Shown here piece by piece: positions 1 to 5,646 of a stretch of DNA of 5,646 nt; within the stretch, counting starts at the first letter, position 1, and each line of letters begins with the position of its first letter. Source of the stretch: an uncultured Clostridia bacterium. GTDB taxonomy: Bacteria; Bacillota; Clostridia; Oscillospirales; Ruminococcaceae. The notes under the pieces were generated by a model. The model was not told the DNA's origin, ran no database searches, and saw nothing but the letters and a program-made list of their open reading frames with translations. The translations under genes were made by a program, and so were the position numbers. Location: positions 1-5,646 of the forward strand of contig CAMNVW010000102.1 in the NCBI GenBank assembly GCA_946563605.1. The letters run 5' to 3'.

Positions 1-19
1 AGTGCTGTTTCGATGCTGT

Positions 20-129
20 CGCACGGGAGTGCGCTGGCGTAAGCCAGTTTGAATTAGCGAAACATCTCAAATATAAATAATGTGAAAATAGATTTATGTT
101 TTGCTATCGCAAAACCGCACTCCCGTGCG
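20..129. repeat. Nested inverted-repeat block (possible MITE-like or structured-RNA element)
   Basis: A perfect 14-bp inverted repeat, CGCACGGGAGTGCG at 20-33 and its complement at 116-129, encloses more dyads. Each arm is itself a hairpin (5-bp stem CGCAC/GTGCG, loop GGGA on the left and TCCC on the right). Immediately after the left arm, 34-47 is another hairpin, CTGGC-GTAA-GCCAG. Before the right arm, 98-115 forms GTTTTGC-TATC-GCAAAAC. Positions 57-65 can alternatively pair with 96-104 (9 bp, one G-T), so the block can fold either as one long arm or as a row of small hairpins. As RNA from the plus strand, two loops (GGGA, GUAA) fit the GNRA tetraloop pattern. A shorter match, GTGCT (2-6) with AGCAC (133-137), flanks it. 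There is no coding sequence. It may be a non-autonomous mobile repeat, a palindromic dispersed element or an RNA; the sequence alone does not decide. Confidence 0.6.
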
Positions 130-141
130 TGTAGCACAAAC

Positions 142-196
142 CTGTGAGTTTGTCTTTGCCAAATTCACAGAAGTTCATTGTTTACAATGAACTTCT
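142..196. repeat. Two adjacent hairpins, slightly overlapping
   Basis: The first hairpin pairs 142-151 with 161-170 (10 bp including one G-T) around a 9-base loop. The second pairs 169-180 with 185-196, a perfect 12-bp stem with loop TTTA. They share bases 169-170, so full formation of one slightly opens the other. A T-run (TTTTTT) begins near 210, about 14 bases beyond the second stem. That is too far for a textbook intrinsic terminator, although the hairpin could still mark the 3' end of a gene to the left of the window. No protein-coding signal is seen here. Confidence 0.5.
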
Positions 197-277
197 TCTG
201 CCCCTTACGTTTTTTATATTATTGTTTGATTGTTAGAACGTTGTCCCAAACCCTACCAAAGACGCTGGAATCTGTGA

Positions 278-316
278 GCTTTTTGAAAAAAGCAAGTTGA
301 AAACAAGTTTTCAACT
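278..316. repeat. AT-rich paired dyads upstream of the DUF4364 gene
   Basis: Two consecutive dyads lie just upstream of the DUF4364 promoter. At 278-293, GCTTTT pairs with AAAAGC around a TGAA loop. At 295-316, AGTTGAAAAC and GTTTTCAACT form a near-perfect 22-base palindrome with a 2-base centre. Neither is followed directly by a T-run, so they are poor terminators. The centre of the second is too tight for a relaxed RNA hairpin, and as DNA it could equally be a protein-binding site. The function is not known. Confidence 0.35.
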
Positions 317-348
317 ACAAAAACTTTGTTTTGTTTTTGCTTTCACTC

Positions 349-377
349 TTCCAAAATAACGAAAAATGTTGTAAAAT
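349..377 (+). promoter_or_regulatory. Putative weak sigma-A promoter for the DUF4364 gene
   Basis: TAAAAT at 372-377 matches the -10 consensus at five of six positions. A poor -35 match (TTCCAA, 349-354) lies 17 bases upstream. Transcription would start near 384, leaving a leader of about 25 bases before the ATG at 409. Surrounding sequence is AT-rich, so chance matches are likely; the -10 is more convincing than the -35. Confidence 0.35.
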
Positions 378-395
378 AGAGAAAACAACAACAAT

Positions 396-402
396 GAGGT
401 GG
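396..402 (+). promoter_or_regulatory. Ribosome binding site selecting the ATG at 409
   Basis: GAGGTGG lies 6 bases before the ATG at 409 and matches the complement of the 16S rRNA 3' end. The reading frame is open upstream to a TTG at 331, but that start would lie ahead of the putative promoter start and has no comparable site. The ATG at 394 overlaps this site. It therefore favours 409. Confidence 0.6.
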
Positions 403-408
403 AAGAGG

Positions 409-963
409 ATGTCCTTTAACGCTTTTGTGGGAGGAATCCAGCCAGGTGGGCTGACGAATAGTTTCGAGGTGAAGGTGCTGGTCTGCTTTTTGCTCGATCA
501 TATCAAACAACCGCTGACCTTTGACGAACTCAACGAGATTTTTCAGAACACAGGGCTTGTCAACTATTTTGAGTTTGCCGAGTCGATGAGCGATCTGGAA
601 AAAACGGGGCATATCCGCAGGGAAACGGCACAGGACGGCATAGAATATTTTGCACTCACCGAGGTGGGTTCTGTCACTGCACAGACCTTTCAGAAAACAC
701 TGCCGCTGAGCGTCCGTGAAAAGACGATGGAGGTAGCATACAAGCTGTCCGAGGCGCGCAAATGTATGGACGAGGTGCAGATTACCTATCAGCCGGTAGC
801 GGATGGATATATCCTGAATATGGTGATGAAGGATATTGGCTCCGACCTTTTGGATCTGAAGGTATTCTTGCCGACCGAAGAAGAGTGCCTGCGCGTCAAA
901 GAACGCATCCAGCAGGATCCGGCACAGTTTTACGCGCAGACAATGGCGCTGTTGATGGAATAG
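409..963 (+). CDS. DUF4364 family protein (winged-helix-like)
   Basis: This 184-residue protein resembles the DUF4364 family, small cytoplasmic proteins of Clostridia with no established function. Recognisable family traits are the N-terminal segment with NSFEVKVLVCFLLD followed by a helix-turn-helix-like stretch with LTFDELNEIF and NYFEFAESMSDLEKTGHI (about residues 20-70). A wing-like piece (EYFALTEVGS) and a helical stretch PLSVREKTMEV follow. Residues about 120-184 form a mixed alpha/beta C-terminal region. The N-terminal layout resembles winged-helix regulators, so DNA binding is a reasonable inference, but no target is visible. The length is normal for the family with the start at 409; the in-frame extension to 331 (TTG) adds 26 low-complexity residues unlike the family. 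There is no signal peptide or membrane segment. A terminator about 50 bases after the stop makes it probably monocistronic. Family assignment is fairly sure; function is unknown. Confidence 0.85.
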   Translation: MSFNAFVGGIQPGGLTNSFEVKVLVCFLLDHIKQPLTFDELNEIFQNTGLVNYFEFAESMSDLEKTGHIRRETAQDGIEYFALTEVGSVTAQTFQKTLPLSVREKTMEVAYKLSEARKCMDEVQITYQPVADGYILNMVMKDIGSDLLDLKVFLPTEEECLRVKERIQQDPAQFYAQTMALLME

Positions 964-1014
964 TTTTCTTCCTCAAAAAGGGCAACGTGTTTTCAATGAC
1001 ATATCAGATTTAGT

Positions 1015-1051
1015 AAATGACAGGCAGTTTTGGTACTGCCTGTCATTTTTT
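1015..1051 (+). terminator. Intrinsic terminator of the DUF4364 gene
   Basis: A perfect 14-bp stem (1015-1028 with 1035-1048, core TGACAGGCAG/CTGCCTGTCA), a 6-base loop TTTGGT and a T-run at 1046-1051 form a classic rho-independent terminator 51 bases past the stop codon. The ATPase reading frame is open back through this hairpin to a TTG at 1030, but a translation start inside a terminator is implausible. This supports the later ATG at 1117. Confidence 0.92.
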
Positions 1052-1116
1052 ATGCTCCGATATCATATATTCTAACCATCGGTCAGAATCTTAAAAAGAA
1101 AGGATGGTTTTGGAAA

Positions 1117-3828
1117 ATGACACAATATCCAGGGCTTACCCAAAAGGAAGCCAATAAAAACAGGCTGGAGTATGGAGATAACCTGTTGGAAAGCAACAAC
1201 AGAAAAAATCCGCTGATGATTTTCCTGTCCCAGTTTCGGGATTTGATGACGCTGATTTTGCTTTGCTCAACGGTCATTTCGGTTTTGATGGGAGAAAAGG
1301 TGGAGGCCTTGACCATCGTTGCCATTGTGGTTTTAAACGCATTGATGGGATTTTTCCAGGAGTATCGGACGGAGCGTTCGCTCGAAAAATTAAACGAGCT
1401 TGCAGCCCCTACGGCAACTGTTGTCCGCGACGGACAGACCTGCACCATTCCGGCGAAGGAAGTTACCATCGGCGATTTAGTCTTGCTGAAAGCAGGGGAC
1501 CGCGTGCCGGCAGACTGCCGCATCATCGAAAACAATGCACTGATGTGTGATGAATCTTTGTTGACGGGAGAATCCGTTCCGGTGGAAAAGAGTGTGACCG
1601 ACTACCGCACCAATGATACCTCCGACCAGGTTTGTGCGTTTATGGGAACGATTGTTTCGCGCGGACACGGCAAAGCGATCGTCTACGCCATCGGGGAAGA
1701 TACCCGCATGGGTGAAATCGCGGTGATGCTCGATTCCATTGAGGACCAGCAGACGCCTTTGCAGCAAAAGCTCGATCAGATGGGAAAGGTGATTGCGGTC
1801 GGCTGTATTCTCATCTGCGCGGTGGTGGCGGGCGTCGGCATTTTGCGTGGAGAACCAGTGTTTGATATGCTGATTACCGGCATTTCCCTTGCGGTAGCGG
1901 CGATACCGGAGGGGCTGCCTGCCATCGTTACGATTGCGCTGGCACTTTCGGTCAACCGCATGGTGAAGAAAAATGCGGTCATCCGCCGTCTGCACGCGGT
2001 AGAAACTTTGGGCTGCGCGAATGTCATCTGTTCGGATAAAACCGGAACCCTCACTGAAAACCGCATGACGGTCAAACGGCTTTTCTGTGCGGAACAGCAT
2101 TTTGACGTCACAGGAAACGGCTTAGATAATGGAAAGCTCGAGCAAAACGGGCGGACAGTCACCGTGGAAAACAATGTGGATTTAAAGCGCAGCCTTGAGA
2201 TTGCGGCGGTGTGCAATAACGCGCGCATCGAATCAGGGGGGCGCCGAAAAGGGATCAAGAACTTTCCGATGTCAGCCAAAGGTTTTTCGGTCAGCGGCGA
2301 GCCGACCGAAGCGGCGCTCGCGGTGCTGGGAATGAAAGGCGGCATGGAATTTTCGATGAGCGGTTACACCGTGTTAAAGGAACTGCCGTTCGATTCCCAG
2401 CGCAAGATGATGTCTGTTCTGGTGCGCGCAAAGGATGGTGAGCTGTTGATGTTTACCAAGGGTGCGCCCGATATTTTGTTGCAAAGATGTGCGTTCATGC
2501 AGAAAAACGGTTCAGCCGCAGTGTTGACGCCGATGATGAAACAGCGCATCCTCCAAGAAAATGACGAGATGGCAAAGAACGCAATGCGTGTGCTGGCGCT
2601 TTGCTGGAGAAAGATCTCCGGCGTGTCGGACTGCGCGGAGAAAAATCTGGTGTTCTGCGGTTTGGCAGGAATGATCGATCCACCTCGAAAAGAAGCGTTT
2701 GAAGCGGTTGCGAAGTGCCGTCGAGCCCAGATCCGTCCGGTGATGATTACCGGAGACAGCAGGGAAACAGCCTGTGCGATTGCTTCGCAGCTGAAGATTC
2801 TGACTGCGGGAGGGGAGGTGCTCACCGGCGCGCAAATCGACAAAATGGATGATGAGAACTTTTTGCGTGAACTGCCGAAAACCAGCGTATTTGCCCGTGT
2901 GACACCGGCGCACAAGCTGAGAATCGTCAAAGGGCTGAAATCACAGGGAAATATCGTTGCGATGACAGGGGACGGTGTGAACGATGCACCTGCTGTCAAG
3001 GAGGCCAATATCGGCGTTTCGATGGGGAAAAATGGAACTGACGTCACCAAGGAGGCAAGCGCAGTTATTTTGATGGATGATAACTTTGCGACGCTTGTCT
3101 CCGCTATCGAAGAGGGAAGGGTCATTTACCGCAACATCCGCAAGTTTATCCGCTATCTGCTCTCCTGCAATATCGGCGAGGTTGTCACCATGTTCTTAGC
3201 GATGCTGATGGGGATGCCCGTTCCGCTTTTGCCGATTCAGATTCTGCTGATCAACCTTGTTACGGATGGTTTGCCGGCGATTGCGCTGGGGTTGGATCCA
3301 CCGGACAAAGATGTCATGGAGCACAAACCGAGAAAGAGCACCGATTCCATCTTTTCAGGGGGCTTGCTGACGGTGATCCTCTTTCGGGGGATGCTGATTG
3401 GATTGAGCACTATTGCAGTCTTTTCGATGCTGCTGACAAGCGGCGCTGCTTTGGAAACCGCGAGAACAGGCGCTTTGGTTACGTTGATTTTAACGCAGCT
3501 GATCCATGTGTTCGAGTGTAAATCGGAGACCAAAACGCTGTTTCAGATTCCGTTTTTCAACAACTTCAAATTGATCGCAGCGGTCTGCATCTCTCTGGGT
3601 GTGATGGGATTTGCCGTTTGGCACCCAATCGGCAGAACCATTTTTGAAACTACGGCTTTAGGTACTTCAGAAATGAAGCTGATTGCGGTATTGATTATGA
3701 CGGCGCCTTTGCTGTGGGCGTTTGTCAGCAGCGTGCTCTTCAAAAGAAACACAGACAGGAATCCTGTTGTCCCAAAAGACGCGTTAAAGACGGCTCAGAT
3801 GGGTCGATTTGATTTTGCAGAAAAATAA
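1117..3828 (+). CDS. P-type Ca2+-transporting ATPase (P2A/P2B-like)
   Basis: A complete 903-residue cation pump that couples ATP hydrolysis to ion export across the cytoplasmic membrane, most likely Ca2+. In order: an N-terminal cation-ATPase domain, M1-M2 (about 43-82), actuator domain with TGES (150-153), M3-M4 (about 222-278) with PEGLP (264-268), the phosphorylation motif DKTGTLT (Asp307), nucleotide-binding domain with KGAPD (448-452), the hinge MTGDGVNDAPA (616-626), and M5-M10 (about 675-876). Ion-site residues of the SERCA class are visible: Glu265 (M4), Asn685 and Glu688 (M5), Asn713, Thr716 and Asp717 (M6). By hand alignment, the M8 Glu908 of SERCA is replaced by Gln794. This pattern fits a Ca2+ pump of the bacterial/PMR1/PMCA type rather than a heavy-metal or K+ pump; Mn2+ or Na+ remain possible. 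GGATGG at 1102-1107 is a usable ribosome site 9 bases before ATG 1117. The frame is intact. Confidence 0.93.
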   Translation: MTQYPGLTQKEANKNRLEYGDNLLESNNRKNPLMIFLSQFRDLMTLILLCSTVISVLMGEKVEALTIVAIVVLNALMGFFQEYRTERSLEKLNELAAPTATVVRDGQTCTIPAKEVTIGDLVLLKAGDRVPADCRIIENNALMCDESLLTGESVPVEKSVTDYRTNDTSDQVCAFMGTIVSRGHGKAIVYAIGEDTRMGEIAVMLDSIEDQQTPLQQKLDQMGKVIAVGCILICAVVAGVGILRGEPVFDMLITGISLAVAAIPEGLPAIVTIALALSVNRMVKKNAVIRRLHAVETLGCANVICSDKTGTLTENRMTVKRLFCAEQHFDVTGNGLDNGKLEQNGRTVTVENNVDLKRSLEIAAVCNNARIESGGRRKGIKNFPMSAKGFSVSGEPTEAALAVLGMKGGMEFSMSGYTVLKELPFDSQRKMMSVLVRAKDGELLMFTKGAPDILLQRCAFMQKNGSAAVLTPMMKQRILQENDEMAKNAMRVLALCWRKISGVSDCAEKNLVFCGLAGMIDPPRKEAFEAVAKCRRAQIRPVMITGDSRETACAIASQLKILTAGGEVLTGAQIDKMDDENFLRELPKTSVFARVTPAHKLRIVKGLKSQGNIVAMTGDGVNDAPAVKEANIGVSMGKNGTDVTKEASAVILMDDNFATLVSAIEEGRVIYRNIRKFIRYLLSCNIGEVVTMFLAMLMGMPVPLLPIQILLINLVTDGLPAIALGLDPPDKDVMEHKPRKSTDSIFSGGLLTVILFRGMLIGLSTIAVFSMLLTSGAALETARTGALVTLILTQLIHVFECKSETKTLFQIPFFNNFKLIAAVCISLGVMGFAVWHPIGRTIFETTALGTSEMKLIAVLIMTAPLLWAFVSSVLFKRNTDRNPVVPKDALKTAQMGRFDFAEK

Positions 3829-3837
3829 TGGTATAAT
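3809..3837 (+). promoter_or_regulatory. Extended -10 sigma-A promoter for the membrane protein/LUD pair
   Basis: TTGATT (3809-3814, four of six to TTGACA), a 17-base spacer and a perfect TATAAT (3832-3837) preceded by TGG (3829-3831) make a near-consensus extended -10 promoter. The -35 lies inside the last codons of the ATPase and the -10 just after its stop. Transcription would start near 3844. It is the strongest promoter-like sequence I see in the window. Confidence 0.75.
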
Positions 3838-3888
3838 AAAACCCACATAACAGGCTTTTATTTTGCAGGTACTTGTAAAAAAATTTGT

Positions 3889-3896
3889 GGGTGGGA
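3889..3896 (+). promoter_or_regulatory. Ribosome binding site favouring the TTG at 3902
   Basis: GGGTGGGA ends 5 bases before a TTG at 3902, in frame with the four-helix membrane protein. The more upstream TTG at 3863 has only CAGG in front of it. Later ATG codons at 3926 and 3929 have no purine-rich site at proper distance and would cut into the first membrane helix. Confidence 0.45.
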
Positions 3897-3901
3897 TTTT
3901 A

Positions 3902-4309
3902 TTGTATAAGAAGCTTTTGTACTACATGATGATAGCAGGCTGTGGAACCAGACTGATTTCCACGATTGTGCTGTCGATTTTGAACGCGATTCATCTGCCG
4001 GTGTTTGTGGTGATGCTTTCGCTGTGTATCGTTGGACTGGGTATCTTTATGATTGTGAAAGGGATTGTGGGGAAAATCAAACTTTCTAATCTGGTCGCTT
4101 ATCATGTGACTGCGGATTTGGGAACAGTGCTTTCATTTATCATCCTGCATTTTTATGCGGTCGATATCTCGATGATTGAAACGCTGATCACTGGCTCGGT
4201 GCTGTCGATATTGTTGAGCGTAACGGCGTTGTTCTTAACTTTCCGCAAAAAAAGATACGTCACAATCCGCCGTCGAGAACAGCTTCAGCTGACGTCAAAA
4301 GAAAAATAA
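3902..4309 (+). CDS. Small four-helix integral membrane protein of unknown function
   Basis: I do not recognise this protein. With the TTG start at 3902 it has 135 residues and four hydrophobic segments at about 8-30, 33-55, 62-84 and 94-114, joined by very short loops. The tail is strongly basic (RKKRYVTIRRR, about 115-125) and should be cytoplasmic by the positive-inside rule. The short N-terminal MYKK is also basic, consistent with both ends inside. There are no obvious catalytic motifs. One Cys (14) and one Arg (17) lie in the first helix and a His and Asp (68, 72) in the third. The start is uncertain: TTG 3863 adds 13 residues, ATG 3926 removes 8. The gene follows its own strong promoter and ends 21 bases before the LUD gene, so the two are probably co-transcribed. 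A transporter, holin-like or sensory role would be guesswork. Confidence 0.7.
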   Translation: MYKKLLYYMMIAGCGTRLISTIVLSILNAIHLPVFVVMLSLCIVGLGIFMIVKGIVGKIKLSNLVAYHVTADLGTVLSFIILHFYAVDISMIETLITGSVLSILLSVTALFLTFRKKRYVTIRRREQLQLTSKEK

Positions 4310-4330
4310 TCGTAAAAAGGGGAATGCAAA

Positions 4331-4993
4331 ATGGATGAACACAAAAAAATGATTCTGGAAAAGCGGATTGCTAAAACGATGGCAAATCTGGAAAAGAACA
4401 AGATGCAGCCATTTTATGCAAAAACCAAAGAGGAAGCGCTGAAAATTGTGGAGAGCCTCATTATGAATGGGCAGACAGTTGCGTGCGGCGGCTCGGCAAC
4501 GCTTGCGGAATGTGGTATTATGGATTTGCTGCGAAGTGGACGGTATCATTTTCTCGACCGTGCGCAGCCAAATTTGAGCGCCAAGGAATCGAAGGAACTC
4601 CTGAAGCAGGCGTTTTTTGCGGACACCTACCTGCTCAGCACAAACGCTGTCACAGAAAACGGTGAGCTTTATAATGTAGATGGCAATTCCAACCGCGTAG
4701 CGGCGCTGCTTTATGGACCGGACAGCGTCATTGTGGTAGCAGGGTATAATAAAATCGTCTCCGATTTGGACGCCGCGGTGGACAGGGTGAAAAAAATTGC
4801 CGCACCGGTGAATTCGGCGAGACTGCATAACGAAACGCCATGTACAAAAACAGGCGAATGTATGGATTGCAGCAGCATGACAGGCGGATGCAGATGTGAT
4901 GCAAGGGTCTGCTGCAACTATGTTGTTTGCGCACAGCAGCGGCATAAAAACAGGATCAAGGTGATTCTGGTCGGCGAAGAACTCGGCTTTTAG
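4331..4993 (+). CDS. LUD-domain (lactate-utilization-like, DUF162) protein with cysteine-rich C-terminus
   Basis: This 220-residue cytoplasmic protein matches the stand-alone LUD (LutB/LutC-related, formerly DUF162) family common in Clostridia. Typical features are the N-terminal helical region with NLEKNKMQPFYAKTKEEAL, a nucleotide-binding-like core with VACGGSATLAECGI (50-63) and FADTYLLSTNAVTENGELYNVDG (96-118), then VIVVAGYNKIV (133-143). The C-terminus carries eight cysteines in 30 residues (171, 177, 180, 187, 189, 194, 195, 200) and ends in VILVGEELGF. LutABC links LUD proteins to L-lactate oxidation with Fe-S partners, but no lutA or lutB lies here, so the substrate is unknown. The cysteine cluster could bind an Fe-S centre or zinc (inference). 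AAGGGGA at 4317-4323 gives a good ribosome site 7 bases before the ATG. It is the second gene after the four-helix membrane protein and is followed by a strong terminator. Confidence 0.85.
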   Translation: MDEHKKMILEKRIAKTMANLEKNKMQPFYAKTKEEALKIVESLIMNGQTVACGGSATLAECGIMDLLRSGRYHFLDRAQPNLSAKESKELLKQAFFADTYLLSTNAVTENGELYNVDGNSNRVAALLYGPDSVIVVAGYNKIVSDLDAAVDRVKKIAAPVNSARLHNETPCTKTGECMDCSSMTGGCRCDARVCCNYVVCAQQRHKNRIKVILVGEELGF

Positions 4994-5006
4994 AAGCTGT
5001 GTATAC

Positions 5007-5047
5007 AAAATAAGGACGAGAGGAAAATTCCTCTCGTCCTTATTTTT
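5007..5047. terminator. Bidirectional intrinsic terminator between convergent genes
   Basis: A perfect 17-bp stem (5007-5023 with 5030-5046; core AAGGACGAGAGG and CCTCTCGTCCTT) has the 6-base loop AAAATT. It is followed on the plus strand by TTTTT (5043-5047) and preceded by AAAA (5007-5010), which reads as a T-run on the minus strand. It lies 13 bases after the LUD stop and about 65 bases beyond the methyltransferase stop, so it can end both transcripts. A weaker 6-bp hairpin (5055-5060 with 5069-5074) lies next to it on the methyltransferase side. Confidence 0.92.
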
Positions 5048-5112
5048 GTCGCTGAACAGGAAATGTTCCCTGTTTGGCGGATTGTTTTCATGTGTTTTAA
5101 TATGACACTTGC

Positions 5113-5646
5113 TTACTGCGCGTCCGGCTTTTGCAGTACAACACGGTAGAGCACGCGCGGAAGCTCGCCTTCCTCAAATTCGTCGATGCTCACGATGTCA
5201 TACCCCTCTGCAAGCAGGCGGACTTTTTCCTCGCTGAAAAAGTGTACGATGAAACCAAATGTTTCGTACAAATCTTCCCCGTGATGGACACCCTGTTGAA
5301 AGTGAGCGTCGTGCGTGTTTCTTGCGGTGTAGAAATTAAGTCCGTTTGGCTTTAAGACGCGAAGGATTTCTTTTGAGAGCGCCGCAAGCTCCTGGGTTGT
5401 GATCGCCATGCAAAAGAGCATATGCGAAAAGCAGGCGTCGAAGCTGTTCGCCGAAAATGGAAGCGGTGTGCGGACGTCGTGGACAATCGCAGTGATTTTG
5501 TCGGACAATCCTAACGCGTTTGCCTTTTGCTGGATCGCATGGATGCCGGTTTCGGAGTAATCCAACACAACGACATTGAATCCATTTTGTGCAAAATAAA
5601 AGGTGTCTCTGCCTTGACCACCGCCGAGTTCTAAAATGGTGGTTTT
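5113..5646 (-). CDS. Class I SAM-dependent methyltransferase, 5' end beyond window
   Basis: This gene runs leftward, stops at TAA (5115-5113) and is open to the right edge, giving the last 177 residues; the N-terminus is missing. The GTG at 5568 is inside the domain and is not the start. Reading inwards from the edge, the protein shows motif I ILELGGGQGRD (the glycine-rich SAM loop), then NVVVLDYSE with the acidic residue that usually holds the ribose hydroxyls. Later come the HDVRTPLPF loop, the FDACFSHMLF strand and LKPNGLNFYTARNTHD. These are the features of a Rossmann-fold methyltransferase of the Methyltransf_11/25 type. The C-terminal part, with HHGEDLYETFGFIVHFFSEEKV and EFEEGELPRVLYRVVL, resembles a common bacterial subfamily of unknown substrate. 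No partner gene is visible. It converges on the LUD gene and shares its terminator. Fold assignment is sure; substrate is unknown. Confidence 0.88.
   Translation of the reverse strand, partial: KTTILELGGGQGRDTFYFAQNGFNVVVLDYSETGIHAIQQKANALGLSDKITAIVHDVRTPLPFSANSFDACFSHMLFCMAITTQELAALSKEILRVLKPNGLNFYTARNTHDAHFQQGVHHGEDLYETFGFIVHFFSEEKVRLLAEGYDIVSIDEFEEGELPRVLYRVVLQKPDAQ

Noticed and set aside
1..330. CRISPR array or tRNA in the repeat-rich left edge
   Set aside because: The repeats are inverted, not direct with regular spacers, and no cloverleaf or CCA-ended acceptor stem can be drawn.
331..408. TTG-initiated N-terminal extension of the DUF4364 gene
   Set aside because: It would begin upstream of the likely promoter, encodes low-complexity residues unlike the family, and lacks a ribosome site; ATG 409 has a good one.
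1057..1082. Dyad CCGAT/ATCGG bracketing a TATATT hexamer before the ATPase, possible operator-promoter
   Set aside because: The arms are only 5 bp with a 16-base gap and there is no convincing -35, so it is expected by chance.
1030..1116. TTG-initiated extension of the ATPase gene
   Set aside because: The start codon lies inside the loop of the upstream terminator; ATG 1117 gives the family's normal N-terminus.
1104..1157. 17-codon ORF overlapping the ATPase start, possible leader peptide
   Set aside because: Its ATG directly abuts the purine-rich site with no spacing, so it is unlikely to be translated; no attenuator-like structure accompanies it.
1477..3125. Long antisense open frames inside the ATPase gene
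   Set aside because: They are mirror frames of a strongly conserved coding gene, with no family resemblance, and are rich in residues typical of shadow frames.
3841..3892. ACCCACA/TGTGGGT pairing after the ATPase as its terminator or a 5' UTR switch
   Set aside because: A 7-bp stem with a 38-base loop and no proper T-run; the predicted transcription start falls inside its left arm.
4295..5008. 237-codon antisense open frame over the LUD gene
   Set aside because: It opposes a well-supported gene, runs through the terminator stem and reads as a Cys/His/Phe-rich shadow translation.

Overview
The window reads like a chromosomal segment of a low-to-mid GC Gram-positive anaerobe of the class Clostridia, probably Oscillospiraceae/Ruminococcaceae-like. 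The evidence is a DUF4364 protein (a family I know essentially from Clostridia), purine-rich Shine-Dalgarno sites, sigma-A-type promoters, and a stand-alone LUD-domain protein with a cysteine-rich tail. The assignment is by protein family resemblance only; the species cannot be named.

Layout. Positions 1-330 contain no gene but are full of inverted repeats: a block of short perfect hairpins inside a larger 14-bp inverted repeat (20-129), two further strong hairpins (142-196), and an AT-rich dyad region (278-316) upstream of a weak promoter. Next come a DUF4364 winged-helix protein (409-963, +) with its own intrinsic terminator (1015-1051), and a 903-residue P-type Ca2+-type ATPase (1117-3828, +). 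A near-consensus extended -10 promoter lies across the ATPase stop codon (3809-3837) and should drive a two-gene unit: a four-helix membrane protein of unknown function (3902-4309, +) and a LUD-domain/lactate-utilization-like protein (4331-4993, +). A 17-bp symmetrical terminator (5007-5047) separates this unit from a convergent class I SAM-dependent methyltransferase (5113 to beyond 5646, -), whose N-terminus is cut by the window edge.

How the genes work together. The DUF4364 gene and the ATPase look like separate transcription units. The membrane protein and LUD gene are 21 bases apart and probably co-transcribed. I see no strong terminator after the ATPase, so read-through into that pair is possible. 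Nothing supports a single dedicated system across the window. The least explained elements are the structured non-coding block at the left edge and the four-helix membrane protein paired with the cysteine-rich LUD protein.
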